DNA from: Flavipsychrobacter sp.
Lineage (GTDB): Bacteria > Bacteroidota > Bacteroidia > Chitinophagales > Chitinophagaceae
Assembly: GCA_031292525.1 (NCBI GenBank)
Contig: JARLGY010000018.1
Coordinates: forward strand, 186,001-250,000
DNA: 64,000 nt
Direction of reading: 5' to 3'
The position numbers were made by a program, and so were the translations under genes. Below, piece after piece: positions 1 to 7,753 of this stretch; positions within the stretch are counted from its first letter, which is position 1, and each line of letters opens with the position of its first letter. Below the pieces are notes generated by a model, which made no database searches, was not told the origin of the DNA, and was given only the letters and a program-made list of their open reading frames with translations.

Positions 1-109
1 AAAAAGGTGAAAAATAAGCCACCCAATTACAATCATAAATTTAAATAAAGCCACAAAAGCTTTACTGTATTGCTTTTAGTTCGCTTTTATTTGTTCATCT
101 TTAACTACT

Positions 110-1477
110 TCACTTTCCTATACAGAACTTACTAAAGATGTAATCCAGCTTATCCTCTGTGGTTACTTCGCCGGTTATGTCGCCGAGGTAGTGGAGGGAG
201 CGGCGGATATCGAGAGTAACTAAGTCGCCGGGGAGGTTGTTGTCCATGCCAGCTTTTACATCTTGTAATGACGCCAAAACATCTTGCAGGGCACCATAGT
301 GGCGCGCATTGGTAACGAGGGTGTCTTCGGGATTTACGCCGCCGGCAATTACTTTTTGATAGAGCAGATCTTTGAGCTTGTGGATGTTGTCTTTATTTTT
401 TGCAGAGATATACACTACATCGTCGCCAAACTTTTGCTTTGCCTGCAGTATGCCTGCAGCATCTACCTTATTTCCTGCCATTATGTACTGCATGCCATTA
501 GCTTCGAACGTAGCTTTTTGCTGCGATACCTGCTGAGGGTCGCTGGTCATGACATCGAAGAGGTACACCACAATATCGGCCTGCTCCATTGCAGTTTTAC
601 TGCGCTCCATGCCTATGTTTTCAATTATATCTATACTGTGATCGCGGATGCCGGCGGTGTCTATGAGGCGGAAAAGTATGCCATCGATATTGAGTGTTTC
701 TTCTATGGTATCGCGGGTGGTACCGGCGATGTCGCTTACTATGGCGCGCTCTTCATCGAGCAGGGTATTGAGCAGAGTACTTTTGCCTGTATTGGGCTTG
801 CCTATGATGGCTACGCTGACCCCGTTCTTGACGATATTGCCCAGTTTGAAGGACTGCAATAAGGCAGTGGTGGTATCGGTAAGATCGGCCACCAAGGAGT
901 ATAGCTGGGGACGATCGGCAAAGGTTACATCTTCCTCGCTAAAGTCTAGCTCCAACTCTATGAGTGCGCTGAACTTTATGAGTTCTTCGCGCATAGCTTT
1001 GAGCCGCGCACTGAACCCACCCCGGAGGTTGTTGATAGCAGCACGGTGCGCTGCCCCACTATGACTGGCAATAAGATCGGCAACGGCCTCGGCCTGGGCG
1101 AGATCCATCTTGCCCTTAAGAAAGGCACGCAGGGTGAACTCTCCGGGCTTGGCCAGGCGGGCACCCCGACTAAGGCATAGGCTGGTAACCTGCTGCAGAA
1201 CGTATTGCGAACCATGGCAACTGATCTCCACAATATTTTCGCCTGTATAACTATGGGGTGCGCAAAAAAGGGTAACGACAACTTCATCAATTACACGTGT
1301 GCCGTCTTTGATCTTGCCAAAGTGAGCTGTGTGGCTTTTTTGTTCTTTGAGTGGCTTGCCGGAAAATATACCGGCCACTATATCGACAGCATCGGTACCG
1401 CTGAGGCGAATGATGCCGAGGGCGCCCTCGCCGGGAGGGGTGGCGGGGGCTACAATAGTATCGTTAATGGTGTACAT
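110..1477 (-). CDS. mnmE: tRNA modification GTPase MnmE (TrmE)
   Basis: MnmE acts with MnmG in the cytoplasm to add a carboxymethylaminomethyl-type group to U34 of certain tRNAs. The protein is about 455 residues, normal for the family. The N-terminal folate-binding part has the opening MYTINDTIVA and the segment GEGALGIIRLSG. The G domain sits inside the helical domain, with the P-loop GKPNTGKST near residue 225, then DTAGIRD and NKVD. The protein ends in FCIGK, the conserved C-terminal CxGK motif whose Cys is needed for modification. The frame stays open for 50 codons further upstream, but that part is unconserved. It also contains a repeat and a promoter-like TACATTTG, so the ATG at 1477 is preferred. 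Certain as to family. Confidence 0.96.
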   Translation of the reverse strand: MYTINDTIVAPATPPGEGALGIIRLSGTDAVDIVAGIFSGKPLKEQKSHTAHFGKIKDGTRVIDEVVVTLFCAPHSYTGENIVEISCHGSQYVLQQVTSLCLSRGARLAKPGEFTLRAFLKGKMDLAQAEAVADLIASHSGAAHRAAINNLRGGFSARLKAMREELIKFSALIELELDFSEEDVTFADRPQLYSLVADLTDTTTALLQSFKLGNIVKNGVSVAIIGKPNTGKSTLLNTLLDEERAIVSDIAGTTRDTIEETLNIDGILFRLIDTAGIRDHSIDIIENIGMERSKTAMEQADIVVYLFDVMTSDPQQVSQQKATFEANGMQYIMAGNKVDAAGILQAKQKFGDDVVYISAKNKDNIHKLKDLLYQKVIAGGVNPEDTLVTNARHYGALQDVLASLQDVKAGMDNNLPGDLVTLDIRRSLHYLGDITGEVTTEDKLDYIFSKFCIGK

Positions 1478-1498
1478 ATCTGGTGATTGAACGAGCTG

Positions 1499-1506
1499 CA
1501 AATGTA
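1499..1506 (-). promoter_or_regulatory. Bacteroidota -7 element for mnmE
   Basis: On the minus strand this reads TACATTTG, a full match to TAnnTTTG. It lies about 22 bases before the mnmE ATG at 1477, the expected distance for a short leader. I saw no good -33 TTG at standard spacing, so confidence is moderate. Confidence 0.45.
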
Positions 1507-1603
1507 AGCAGGCATCTGTATATGCGGGAAACAATAAAATCGGGCCCGGGAATGGCATGTTTTCCGTTTTGTTTTTCTTATTACGAGAACCTTCATTTCT
1601 TTT

Positions 1604-1670
1604 GGGCGGCCAAAGAAACAGAAGCAAAGAAAAGGCCGCCCCTATGCCAATCGCTCAGCGGGCATAGGGG
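1604..1670. repeat. Intergenic inverted-repeat (REP-like) element
   Basis: Two nested inverted repeats are seen. GGGCGGCC (1604-1611) is matched by GGCCGCCC (1634-1641), and CCCCTATGCC (1639-1648) is perfectly complementary to GGCATAGGGG (1661-1670) with a 12-base loop. The intervening sequence is A-rich (AAAGAAACAGAAGC). Similar motifs (GGCGGCC followed by AAAGAAAC) recur between genes in many Bacteroidota, from memory. The element lies between the divergent genes mnmE and dtd, so it is unlikely to be only a terminator. Confidence 0.5.
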
Positions 1671-1834
1671 TAGCTATGCATTGGTTTTTTGCAGGCGATG
1701 AAAAATCGCTGCGAAAAGGTGGCGGAATATGGGTTCAGCTTTTTATATAGAACCGACACATCATTTGGCATCATCACATCAGAAACTCACATAACCGAGT
1801 GGCTTTGTATATTCACGGAAAAAAAACAGACTAA

Positions 1835-2287
1835 ATGCGTGTAGTGATACAACGGGTGAAAGGTGCCAGTGTAACGATAGACGGGGTGGTAACTGCAAAT
1901 ATAAGACATGGCTACCTGGTACTGCTGGGTGTTGAGGCTGCTGATACTGAAGCAGAGGGTGACTGGCTGGCCCGCAAAATAGTGCAACTACGTGTGATGG
2001 CCGATGAGGCTGGACATATGAATAAAGACATACTGGAAACGGGGGGTGATATACTTGTGGTGAGCCAGTTTACGCTGATGGCTGCGTATAAGAAGGGTAA
2101 CAGACCATCATTCATAAGGGCAGCGAGACCAGAACAGGCTATACCACTGTATGAAGATTTTGTTGGCAAACTAACGGTGTTACTGGGCAAGCCTGTGCAG
2201 ACGGGTACTTTTGGTGCGGATATGCAGGTGGCTCTGGTAAATGATGGGCCTGTAACTATATGCATGGATACAGCGAATAAAGAGTAG
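1835..2287 (+). CDS. dtd: D-aminoacyl-tRNA deacylase (DTD)
   Basis: DTD hydrolyses D-amino acids from mischarged tRNAs, a cytoplasmic proofreading step. The 150-residue length and the opening MRVVIQRVKGASVTIDG are typical. The two active-site signatures are present: SQFTLMA with the catalytic Thr (residue about 80), and the Gly-cisPro motif as NDGPVTI near the C-terminus. Most family members have NSGPVT; Asp at this place is a small variation. It starts on ATG at 1835 as a single gene, divergent from mnmE. Family assignment is secure. Confidence 0.95.
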   Translation: MRVVIQRVKGASVTIDGVVTANIRHGYLVLLGVEAADTEAEGDWLARKIVQLRVMADEAGHMNKDILETGGDILVVSQFTLMAAYKKGNRPSFIRAARPEQAIPLYEDFVGKLTVLLGKPVQTGTFGADMQVALVNDGPVTICMDTANKE

Positions 2288-2332
2288 TGAGAGGGTTGTA
2301 TCTTAAATAAAATAAAACACAATATAAAAAAA

Positions 2333-2368
2333 ATGAAGACAATGAAACAATTTAAACCTTGCGATTGA
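2333..2368 (+). other. 11-codon open frame before the 2370 gene
   Basis: ATG at 2333 opens a short frame (MKTMKQFKPCD) that ends at a TGA one base before the ATG of the next gene. It could be a translated leader that couples translation to the 139-codon gene, or chance in an AT-rich gap. Nothing else supports it. Confidence 0.15.
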
Positions 2369-2369
2369 A

Positions 2370-2789
2370 ATGGCTTATAAGTATGTTGTGCATACAGAAA
2401 TAATGGATGCGAAAAATTTCTTGAATGAGGTTGAGGTAGTAATAACTGTTCTCAAGAAAAATGCTATTGAGCAGGTAGATATGCTTTATGGATGGTCGTG
2501 GGGTGATTGGAAGCCATTTAAAATTGGAGTAAGTGATATAGTTAGCCACATAAAAAAGCAAGAATATACAACGCAAAAAGGCTTTGTTGGAAATGATGTT
2601 TATTTGGTATTAACTAACCCTGAAATAGAAGTTCTATTCTGCCACGAAGAGGATATACACATTTCTTTTAGTGAAGCAAATAAAATAACCGATGATATTA
2701 TAGACGGCTGGAAGGGAAAGAGATTAATGCATAGTGTAAAAGAAAATGATGAGGACATCCCTTGGGAAAACCATAATAAGTCGGACTAA
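2370..2789 (+). CDS. Hypothetical protein, 139 residues
   Basis: I do not recognise this family. The product is soluble with no signal peptide or membrane segment. It is rich in acidic residues at the C-terminus (KENDEDIPWENHNKSD) and has aromatic-rich blocks such as LYGWSWGDWKPF and a WKGKR segment. Base composition is more AT-rich than dtd and tadA on either side, which suggests an acquired or fast-evolving gene. It sits alone between them in the same direction. The start is the ATG at 2370; an 11-codon frame ends one base before it. A lineage-specific accessory or immunity-type protein is possible, but no motif supports this. Confidence 0.6.
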   Translation: MAYKYVVHTEIMDAKNFLNEVEVVITVLKKNAIEQVDMLYGWSWGDWKPFKIGVSDIVSHIKKQEYTTQKGFVGNDVYLVLTNPEIEVLFCHEEDIHISFSEANKITDDIIDGWKGKRLMHSVKENDEDIPWENHNKSD

Positions 2790-2819
2790 TAAATTCGTAT
2801 CTATTCGCTCAATCAACTC

Positions 2820-2827
2820 TAACTTTG
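2820..2827 (+). promoter_or_regulatory. -7 element for tadA
   Basis: TAACTTTG matches TAnnTTTG exactly and ends six bases before the tadA ATG at 2834. If used, transcription would start almost at the start codon, giving a leaderless or near-leaderless mRNA. No clear -33 motif is seen. Confidence 0.4.
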
Positions 2828-2833
2828 CCTGCT

Positions 2834-3274
2834 ATGTTTGATGACGAATATTTTATGCGGCAAGCACTGAGGCAGGCACAACTGGCTTATGATGCCGGTG
2901 AGGTACCTGTGGGCGCTGTGGTGGTTTGGGGCGAAAAAATACTTGCTAAAGGTCACAACCAAGTGGAGCAACTGAATGATAGTACTGCCCATGCTGAAAT
3001 GATAGCCATGACATCTGCATTTAATACACTAGGCAGTAAGTATTTGCCAGAGGCAGTGCTATATGTGACCGTGGAGCCTTGCCTGATGTGCTGCGGCGCT
3101 ATGTACTGGAGCAAACTATCGCGCATAGTATATGGAACGCATGACGTGAAAAACGGGTATAAAAAAACAACAGGCAGTAATTGGCCCTTTCACCCAAAGG
3201 CAACCCTGACAGATGGCGTGCTGGCAGAGGAATGTGCGGAACTGATGCGCAATTTTTTTATTGCCAAACGATAG
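2834..3274 (+). CDS. tadA: tRNA-specific adenosine deaminase TadA
   Basis: TadA converts A34 of tRNA-Arg(ACG) to inosine using a zinc-activated water. The 146-residue protein has the deaminase signature HAE (His53, Glu55) and PCLMCCGA (Cys83, Cys86) supplying the zinc ligands and the proton-shuttle Glu. The opening FMRQALRQAQLAYDAGEVPVG is typical. A TTG three codons upstream could extend it, but the ATG at 2834 gives the usual N-terminus. The Rieske gene follows five bases downstream and probably shares the transcript. Family secure; guanine deaminase is less likely given the sequence pattern. Confidence 0.93.
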   Translation: MFDDEYFMRQALRQAQLAYDAGEVPVGAVVVWGEKILAKGHNQVEQLNDSTAHAEMIAMTSAFNTLGSKYLPEAVLYVTVEPCLMCCGAMYWSKLSRIVYGTHDVKNGYKKTTGSNWPFHPKATLTDGVLAEECAELMRNFFIAKR

Positions 3275-3279
3275 CATCT

Positions 3280-3630
3280 ATGATATATACCTGGTACCCT
3301 GCACCAATACCAATAGCGGAGCTGAACGAAAACATAATGCGAGAGGTTGAAGTTGCCGGCAAACGGATTGGACTACTAAAAACGGCCAATGCCATTTATG
3401 CCTTCGCGGCTACATGTCCACACTCTGGGGCTGCGCTGTGCGAGGGCTGGCTTGATGCAAGGGGGCGTATAGTATGCCCGTTGCACAAGTACAAGTTTGA
3501 CCCGAAGAATGGACACAATACAACGGGAGAAGGTTACAAACTACGTACCTACATGGTTGATGTACGTGAAGATGTTATATTTATAGGATTAATTGCAGAT
3601 AGCTATGATGAAAGCACCACCCTACCTTAA
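3280..3630 (+). CDS. Rieske [2Fe-2S] ferredoxin-like protein
   Basis: A 116-residue single-domain Rieske protein. The cluster-binding pattern is intact: CPHSG (Cys and His) followed 20 residues later by CPLHKYKFD (Cys and His). It lacks a signal peptide, so it is a soluble cytoplasmic electron carrier or reductase subunit similar to nitrite-reductase small subunits or dioxygenase ferredoxins. It starts on ATG at 3280, five bases after tadA. Its 3' end overlaps the ldcA-like gene by 26 bases in another frame, so the three genes are probably co-transcribed. The redox partner is unknown; no oxygenase is nearby. Confidence 0.85.
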   Translation: MIYTWYPAPIPIAELNENIMREVEVAGKRIGLLKTANAIYAFAATCPHSGAALCEGWLDARGRIVCPLHKYKFDPKNGHNTTGEGYKLRTYMVDVREDVIFIGLIADSYDESTTLP

Positions 3631-4513
3631 GCCCGGATCAGTAATTGGTATTACCTGCCCATCGGGATATGTATCAGAAGCACGGGTAGCCTATGCTATA
3701 AAGGTCTTGCAGAATTGGGGGTTTAAGGTGAAGCCGGGCAAAACCATAGGTACCGAGTATCACTATTTTTCGGGCGATGATGCGCATAGGCTTGCCGACC
3801 TGCAAGATATGCTGGATGATGAAGAGGTAGATGCCATATTGATGGGAAGGGGCGGATATGGTATGTCGCGCATTATTGATGATATTGACTTTACACAGTT
3901 TAATAAAAAACCAAAATGGGTATGCGGGTTCAGCGATATAACGGTGCTGCTGAACCACCTGCAGGCACGCTATAACATGGCTGGTATGCATAGCCCCATG
4001 TGCGGGGCTTTTAAGCCTGAAACAGAACAGGCAGATTACCTGCTTAGCTTTCGTGCTGCGGTTATGGGGGAGTCGCTTAGCTATACTACTCCTGCATCAA
4101 TATACAATAGGACTGGTAATGCAGAAGGGATACTTACGGGTGGTAACCTTGCTATACTGGCGCACCTTACAGGTTCGGCATCGGAAGTGGACACGAAGGG
4201 CAAGATATTTTTTATAGAAGACATTGGCGAACACCTGTATAATATAGATCGCCTACTGCTGAACTTAAAGCGAGCAGGGAAATTAGATTCTATTGCCGGG
4301 CTGGTACTGGGAGGCTTTACCGACATGCAGGACACAGAACGACCTTTTGGACAAACCATAGAAGAGATCATAAGCGATAAGGTGAAGGAGTATGACTATC
4401 CTGTTTGTTTCAATTTTCCTTGCGGGCACCAGGATGTGAATTATACTTTACGGCTGGGAATGAAGCACCGGCTTATGGTGGGGGATGATGGGGGGAAGTT
4501 GATGAGTGCATAG
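3605..4513 (+). CDS. LD-carboxypeptidase (peptidase family S66)
   Basis: S66 enzymes cleave the L,D bond of the terminal D-Ala in murein tetrapeptides during peptidoglycan recycling, in the cytoplasm. The protein is about 302 residues. The nucleophile Ser lies in CGFSD (about residue 110 from the second ATG), the conserved Glu in FIEDIGEHLY, and the His in FPCGHQDVNYTL, together the Ser-Glu-His triad. GRGGYGMSRI and GGNLAIL are further family motifs. Two adjacent ATG codons (3605 and 3608) can serve as start; both overlap the Rieske gene. A microcin-C-resistance type (MccF) function is a possible alternative within the family. Confidence 0.9.
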   Translation: MMKAPPYLKPGSVIGITCPSGYVSEARVAYAIKVLQNWGFKVKPGKTIGTEYHYFSGDDAHRLADLQDMLDDEEVDAILMGRGGYGMSRIIDDIDFTQFNKKPKWVCGFSDITVLLNHLQARYNMAGMHSPMCGAFKPETEQADYLLSFRAAVMGESLSYTTPASIYNRTGNAEGILTGGNLAILAHLTGSASEVDTKGKIFFIEDIGEHLYNIDRLLLNLKRAGKLDSIAGLVLGGFTDMQDTERPFGQTIEEIISDKVKEYDYPVCFNFPCGHQDVNYTLRLGMKHRLMVGDDGGKLMSA

Positions 4514-4539
4514 TAGAAATGTCGTTGATCGTCTAATTC

Positions 4540-4742
4540 GAAAGCGGACGCTTCCGGTGTTTTTAGGACGAAGCAAACGCTTCGACCAGTAGGAAAAAAG
4601 GAGAGGAACCTGCGAGTGGGGTGTCCTGTCCGATTTAAAAATGAAAACCGGACAGGGGTAGGGTTATGGTGCGTTGAAATAGGCTGTGATAGCTGATATG
4701 TATTTATTTCCAACTGTCTGACCTGTCCGATACCGGACAGGT
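4540..4742. repeat. Cluster of intergenic inverted repeats
   Basis: This gap of about 390 bases (4514-4900) has no convincing gene but several hairpins. GAAGC-AAAC-GCTTC lies near 4573. CCTGTCCG (4625-4632) is matched by CGGACAGG (4649-4656). ACCTGTCCG (4721-4729) and CGGACAGGT (4734-4742) form a 9-bp stem with a 4-base loop. The same CCTGTCCG half-site therefore occurs in two separate palindromes 96 bases apart. This looks more like paired operators or a repeat family than terminators, since no T-run follows. Confidence 0.5.
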
Positions 4743-4900
4743 GAATGTGGTTTTGGGGTTGAGCAGAAATATTGTTTGATGTGTACTGATGCATGGTTTA
4801 CAGGTTTATGCGGCAGCAATATACTATGCATGAATGTACCTGCAAAAAGATGATATCCACCGTTCCACAGGTTGCAATGTTCCACGATGTAATCAATTTT

Positions 4901-5110
4901 TCACCTAGCATTTACATCCCTTATTTTGTTGGCTATGAGCCAGTCGTGGAAGGTGAGTGAGTTTTGTGGGTGGTGATGGATAACGTTGCCGTCTTTGAGG
5001 GCAATGATAAAATAATGGGTATCGGCGAGGTAGGCCGATAGCTGGCCCGCATGGTATGGAAAATCGGGGTAGGTGCTGTATACTTTTTTTGCTTTAGAGA
5101 AGCGCCACAT
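4901..5110 (-). CDS. Hypothetical protein, 69 residues
   Basis: I do not recognise this family. The start ATG at 5110 gives a small soluble protein (MWRFSKAKKVYSTYP...) with a mix of strands and a final helix, and a HHHP run in the middle. The amino-acid make-up is credible for a folded protein (HYFIIALKDGNVIHHHP resembles a two-strand hairpin). It is a lone minus-strand gene. The inverted-repeat element starting at 5121 sits directly upstream, so the leader of this gene would include that structure if transcribed through. Confidence 0.45.
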   Translation of the reverse strand: MWRFSKAKKVYSTYPDFPYHAGQLSAYLADTHYFIIALKDGNVIHHHPQNSLTFHDWLIANKIRDVNAR

Positions 5111-5120
5111 AATAAACTGG

Positions 5121-5319
5121 TTTAAGTGTGAGCGCAGGGCATAAAACAGGCGTGAAACCTAAACATCTCTTTCCAGGTACTTGCAATACCTCTCCGAGAA
5201 TGAATAAGCACACGCCATGCCGGCGCGTCTTACATCAGTTTTCTCGGAGTTGAAGTTTGCAAGTTTCGGAAAGAGAAAAAGCTGTAGACAGCTAAATATG
5301 TATATGTGTCACACTTAAA
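5121..5319. mobile_element. MITE-like element with terminal inverted repeats
   Basis: Perfect 11-bp inverted repeats TTTAAGTGTGA (5121-5131) and TCACACTTAAA (5309-5319) bound a 199-bp segment without a gene. Inside it, two arms of about 35 bases (5166-5200 and 5241-5276) pair with few interruptions; the innermost block is CTCCGAGAA against TTCTCGGAG. A 40-base loop with a GC-rich core separates them. Terminal repeats plus internal symmetry fit a miniature inverted-repeat transposable element. A structured RNA in the leader of the 69-residue gene is the alternative. No clear target-site duplication is visible. Confidence 0.5.
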
Positions 5320-5455
5320 TTATATCATGCGCAAAATTTGGTTTCAGCACAAAGATACAAATTTGATTTATAGTGTTAAGTGTAGGATTTTCTTGGGGTG
5401 GGGGTAGTTGGGGAGCGTAATAATAGACTGAATCTGAGATTGCCGAGCTAGTTAT

Positions 5456-5477
5456 GGCGTAGTCTGAAGACTACGCC
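5456..5477. repeat. Palindromic hairpin GGCGTAGTC-TGAA-GACTACGCC
   Basis: A perfect 9-bp stem closed by a TGAA tetraloop, with no T-run after it. It lies in the gene-poor gap 5320-5762, which is otherwise AT-rich and holds nothing else I can support. It resembles REP-type palindromes common in Bacteroidota intergenic DNA. Confidence 0.4.
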
Positions 5478-5762
5478 GAGCGAGGTTTAATCAAACTTTT
5501 CAGGTAAAAAGTGACCAGAAAATTATAACATTATAGGGTATACCCATCTGCTGTGATATGTAATTCTAGAGTGGTAGTGCATTTACGGATCAATTGGAGA
5601 ATCTAATAAAATAGATTTAAAAGTCAAGGGTATTTTTCACGTAAAAAAAAATTATTAATACTTTGCAAATTAAAATATGACTTTGTATATTTACTTAGTT
5701 AATGCATAAAAAGAAGATGACCTTTGCGTTACCATAGCATATTTAAAATTCATTTAAGATTT

Positions 5763-7739
5763 ATGGCTAGGAAGAAGATATTCCAATTTTTATACGGTTT
5801 AGTAATTTTGATAACCTTATGCAATGGATGCCTAGCACAGGTTACTACTGACAACGATACCGCATTTTTATACATTAATCCAATTCAGCTTAATAAAAAC
5901 CTTACTGAAAAAGAAAAAAGTATTGTATTAGATGCGCTAATTAAATATAATGTCAGAAATAGTGTTACAACAACTATACAAGTTCAACCCAATGATAATA
6001 TATATTCTATAATAAACAAAAATTTTAATTTTTCAGATAGTAAAGATTATTATTCTGCTAAAGTCATTTCAGACAATATAAAAAAATTAAATAACATAGA
6101 TGGAGGTAATAAAATATATTCTGGTGACATTTTAACAATACCACAATTCCCATCCAAACCAGGAAAATTATCTTCAGTAACCTATACACAACTGGTCAGC
6201 AATAATTCAAATCATATAATTACCTATAAAACAGAAGACGTAGTTCATAATAATATGAGCTATAATGAACCGATGGAACAAACGGCAGCTCAAAGCCAGG
6301 CCTCCTTATGGGCTATTAAAGCATCAGAATCTCAAATCCAAGAAATCTTCGACTCCATACCTTCGGAAATTTTATCCAAAATATATGGTCCAGCCATTTT
6401 AGAATTTACACAGCCACATAATATAAACGTCAAATTTCCTGATACTTCAAAAAGTATTGACATTGAGAGTTTTAAAATGGGGGAGGTCGAAAAAGTAGTA
6501 GATAGTCAAATATCGAAAATAGATCCTCAATATTTCGGCAAATATTATGTACTGGATTATTTTGGTGAAAGCTGTTCACATGGAAATAAAGTTTACAATG
6601 TTATACAGCAAATTTTTAAAGATTATAATATCGAAATCCCAAAAGAAAAGATTGTGTTAGTTCCAATTAACTATTATCAAAATAAAGAGGCTTCATTGTC
6701 CTTTTTAAAGAGCTATTACTCAAACATGAACGATAATGGCGACAGTGAGCTTAAGTTGAAAAAACTTGATGGATTAAGCACGGTTGAAAACCTAAAGAGA
6801 ATGAACACCCCTTCGGATGAAAGTGCAATACCAGAGAAATATTTAAGTGCTCGAATAAATACATGTTATGATTCAACTCCCGATGTAATTTCTGCATCAT
6901 TCTATGCAACAGTATACGAAGCTGATGTAATGCCTAAATACATTAATAGTTCAACTAACTTCGTTGTCGCAGGGTTGGATGAAGAAGGGAAAATAATTGA
7001 AGATCTAAGTTTTAGAACTCCTTCACCACATACAAAGATCGGCAATATAGAACCTTTATATACATGTTATACCCAATACACTATATTAGGATCAATCATT
7101 GTTGGATGTTTAATGAATGACAGCTCTTTTTTTGGTATATATTCTAAAAATGGGGATAGGGTTACAACTTTAGGAACTGGCATCGGCTGGGGGAATAATG
7201 AATTTAATTGTATTTTATCGAAAGATTACGGGACAAGTTTTGCCACACCCGAAATTGCCGCTAAACTTTTTATTGCAAAGGCTTTTTGGCGATCTAAACA
7301 ACAAACTATAGACCCCAAAGAAGCTAGAATTAGACTACTCCTAGCCTCAGACATCAAACCAAAACTAATAGGAAAATTTGCTTCTGGAGGTGTGGTGAAT
7401 CTTTCCAAATTAATACAAATAAAAAATGGTTTTACCGAGACTAACTCTGGGATAATATCATCTTCTACTATTATGCCAGGTTCCTATATACAATACGAAA
7501 ATAGTTGTACCCTACTCTTTCAGAGGTTAAAACATAATGACCCTAGTTCGATCTGTGGGATATACTTTTCGGATAATTCTTCATACTGCTTTATAGAATC
7601 ATCTATGATTTGGGAAAAAATGGACATCCTTAATATAAAAATTATTTTAAAAAGTGGGGAGTTTATTGATACGCTTAATTCTGTTTCTGAAATAAAAAAT
7701 AAATATAGAGAAATAATTTCTTTGTCTAATCCTAATTAA
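5763..7739 (+). CDS. Secreted LysM-like plus divergent subtilase-like protein
   Basis: About 658 residues. A signal peptide (ILITLCNGCLAQ) starts the protein; the Cys could also make it a lipoprotein. Residues about 70-127 look like a LysM module (VQPNDNIYSI ... IYSGDILTIP). The C-terminal half resembles an S8 subtilase: Asp265 in YYVLDYF, His273 in CSHGNKV, Ser492 in GTSFATPEIAAK. Oddities: Asp and His are only eight residues apart (about 30 in subtilisin). The usual AAGN oxyanion segment reads VVAGLDEEG, so the Asn is missing. Activity is therefore uncertain. The ATG at 5763 is chosen over an upstream TTG because it begins the signal peptide. The next secreted gene starts 14 bases on, forming a two-gene operon in an AT-rich island. 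Confidence 0.7.
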   Translation: MARKKIFQFLYGLVILITLCNGCLAQVTTDNDTAFLYINPIQLNKNLTEKEKSIVLDALIKYNVRNSVTTTIQVQPNDNIYSIINKNFNFSDSKDYYSAKVISDNIKKLNNIDGGNKIYSGDILTIPQFPSKPGKLSSVTYTQLVSNNSNHIITYKTEDVVHNNMSYNEPMEQTAAQSQASLWAIKASESQIQEIFDSIPSEILSKIYGPAILEFTQPHNINVKFPDTSKSIDIESFKMGEVEKVVDSQISKIDPQYFGKYYVLDYFGESCSHGNKVYNVIQQIFKDYNIEIPKEKIVLVPINYYQNKEASLSFLKSYYSNMNDNGDSELKLKKLDGLSTVENLKRMNTPSDESAIPEKYLSARINTCYDSTPDVISASFYATVYEADVMPKYINSSTNFVVAGLDEEGKIIEDLSFRTPSPHTKIGNIEPLYTCYTQYTILGSIIVGCLMNDSSFFGIYSKNGDRVTTLGTGIGWGNNEFNCILSKDYGTSFATPEIAAKLFIAKAFWRSKQQTIDPKEARIRLLLASDIKPKLIGKFASGGVVNLSKLIQIKNGFTETNSGIISSSTIMPGSYIQYENSCTLLFQRLKHNDPSSICGIYFSDNSSYCFIESSMIWEKMDILNIKIILKSGEFIDTLNSVSEIKNKYREIISLSNPN

Positions 7740-7753
7740 AAAACAAACCAAAA

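Noticed and set aside
1478-1627. A 50-residue N-terminal extension of MnmE
   Set aside because: The extension lies over a REP-like repeat and a promoter element and has no family similarity; MYTINDTIVA is the normal start.
4441-4885. Minus-strand frames in the 4514-4900 gap
   Set aside because: They span palindromes, have no motif or credible start, and one runs into ldcA antisense.
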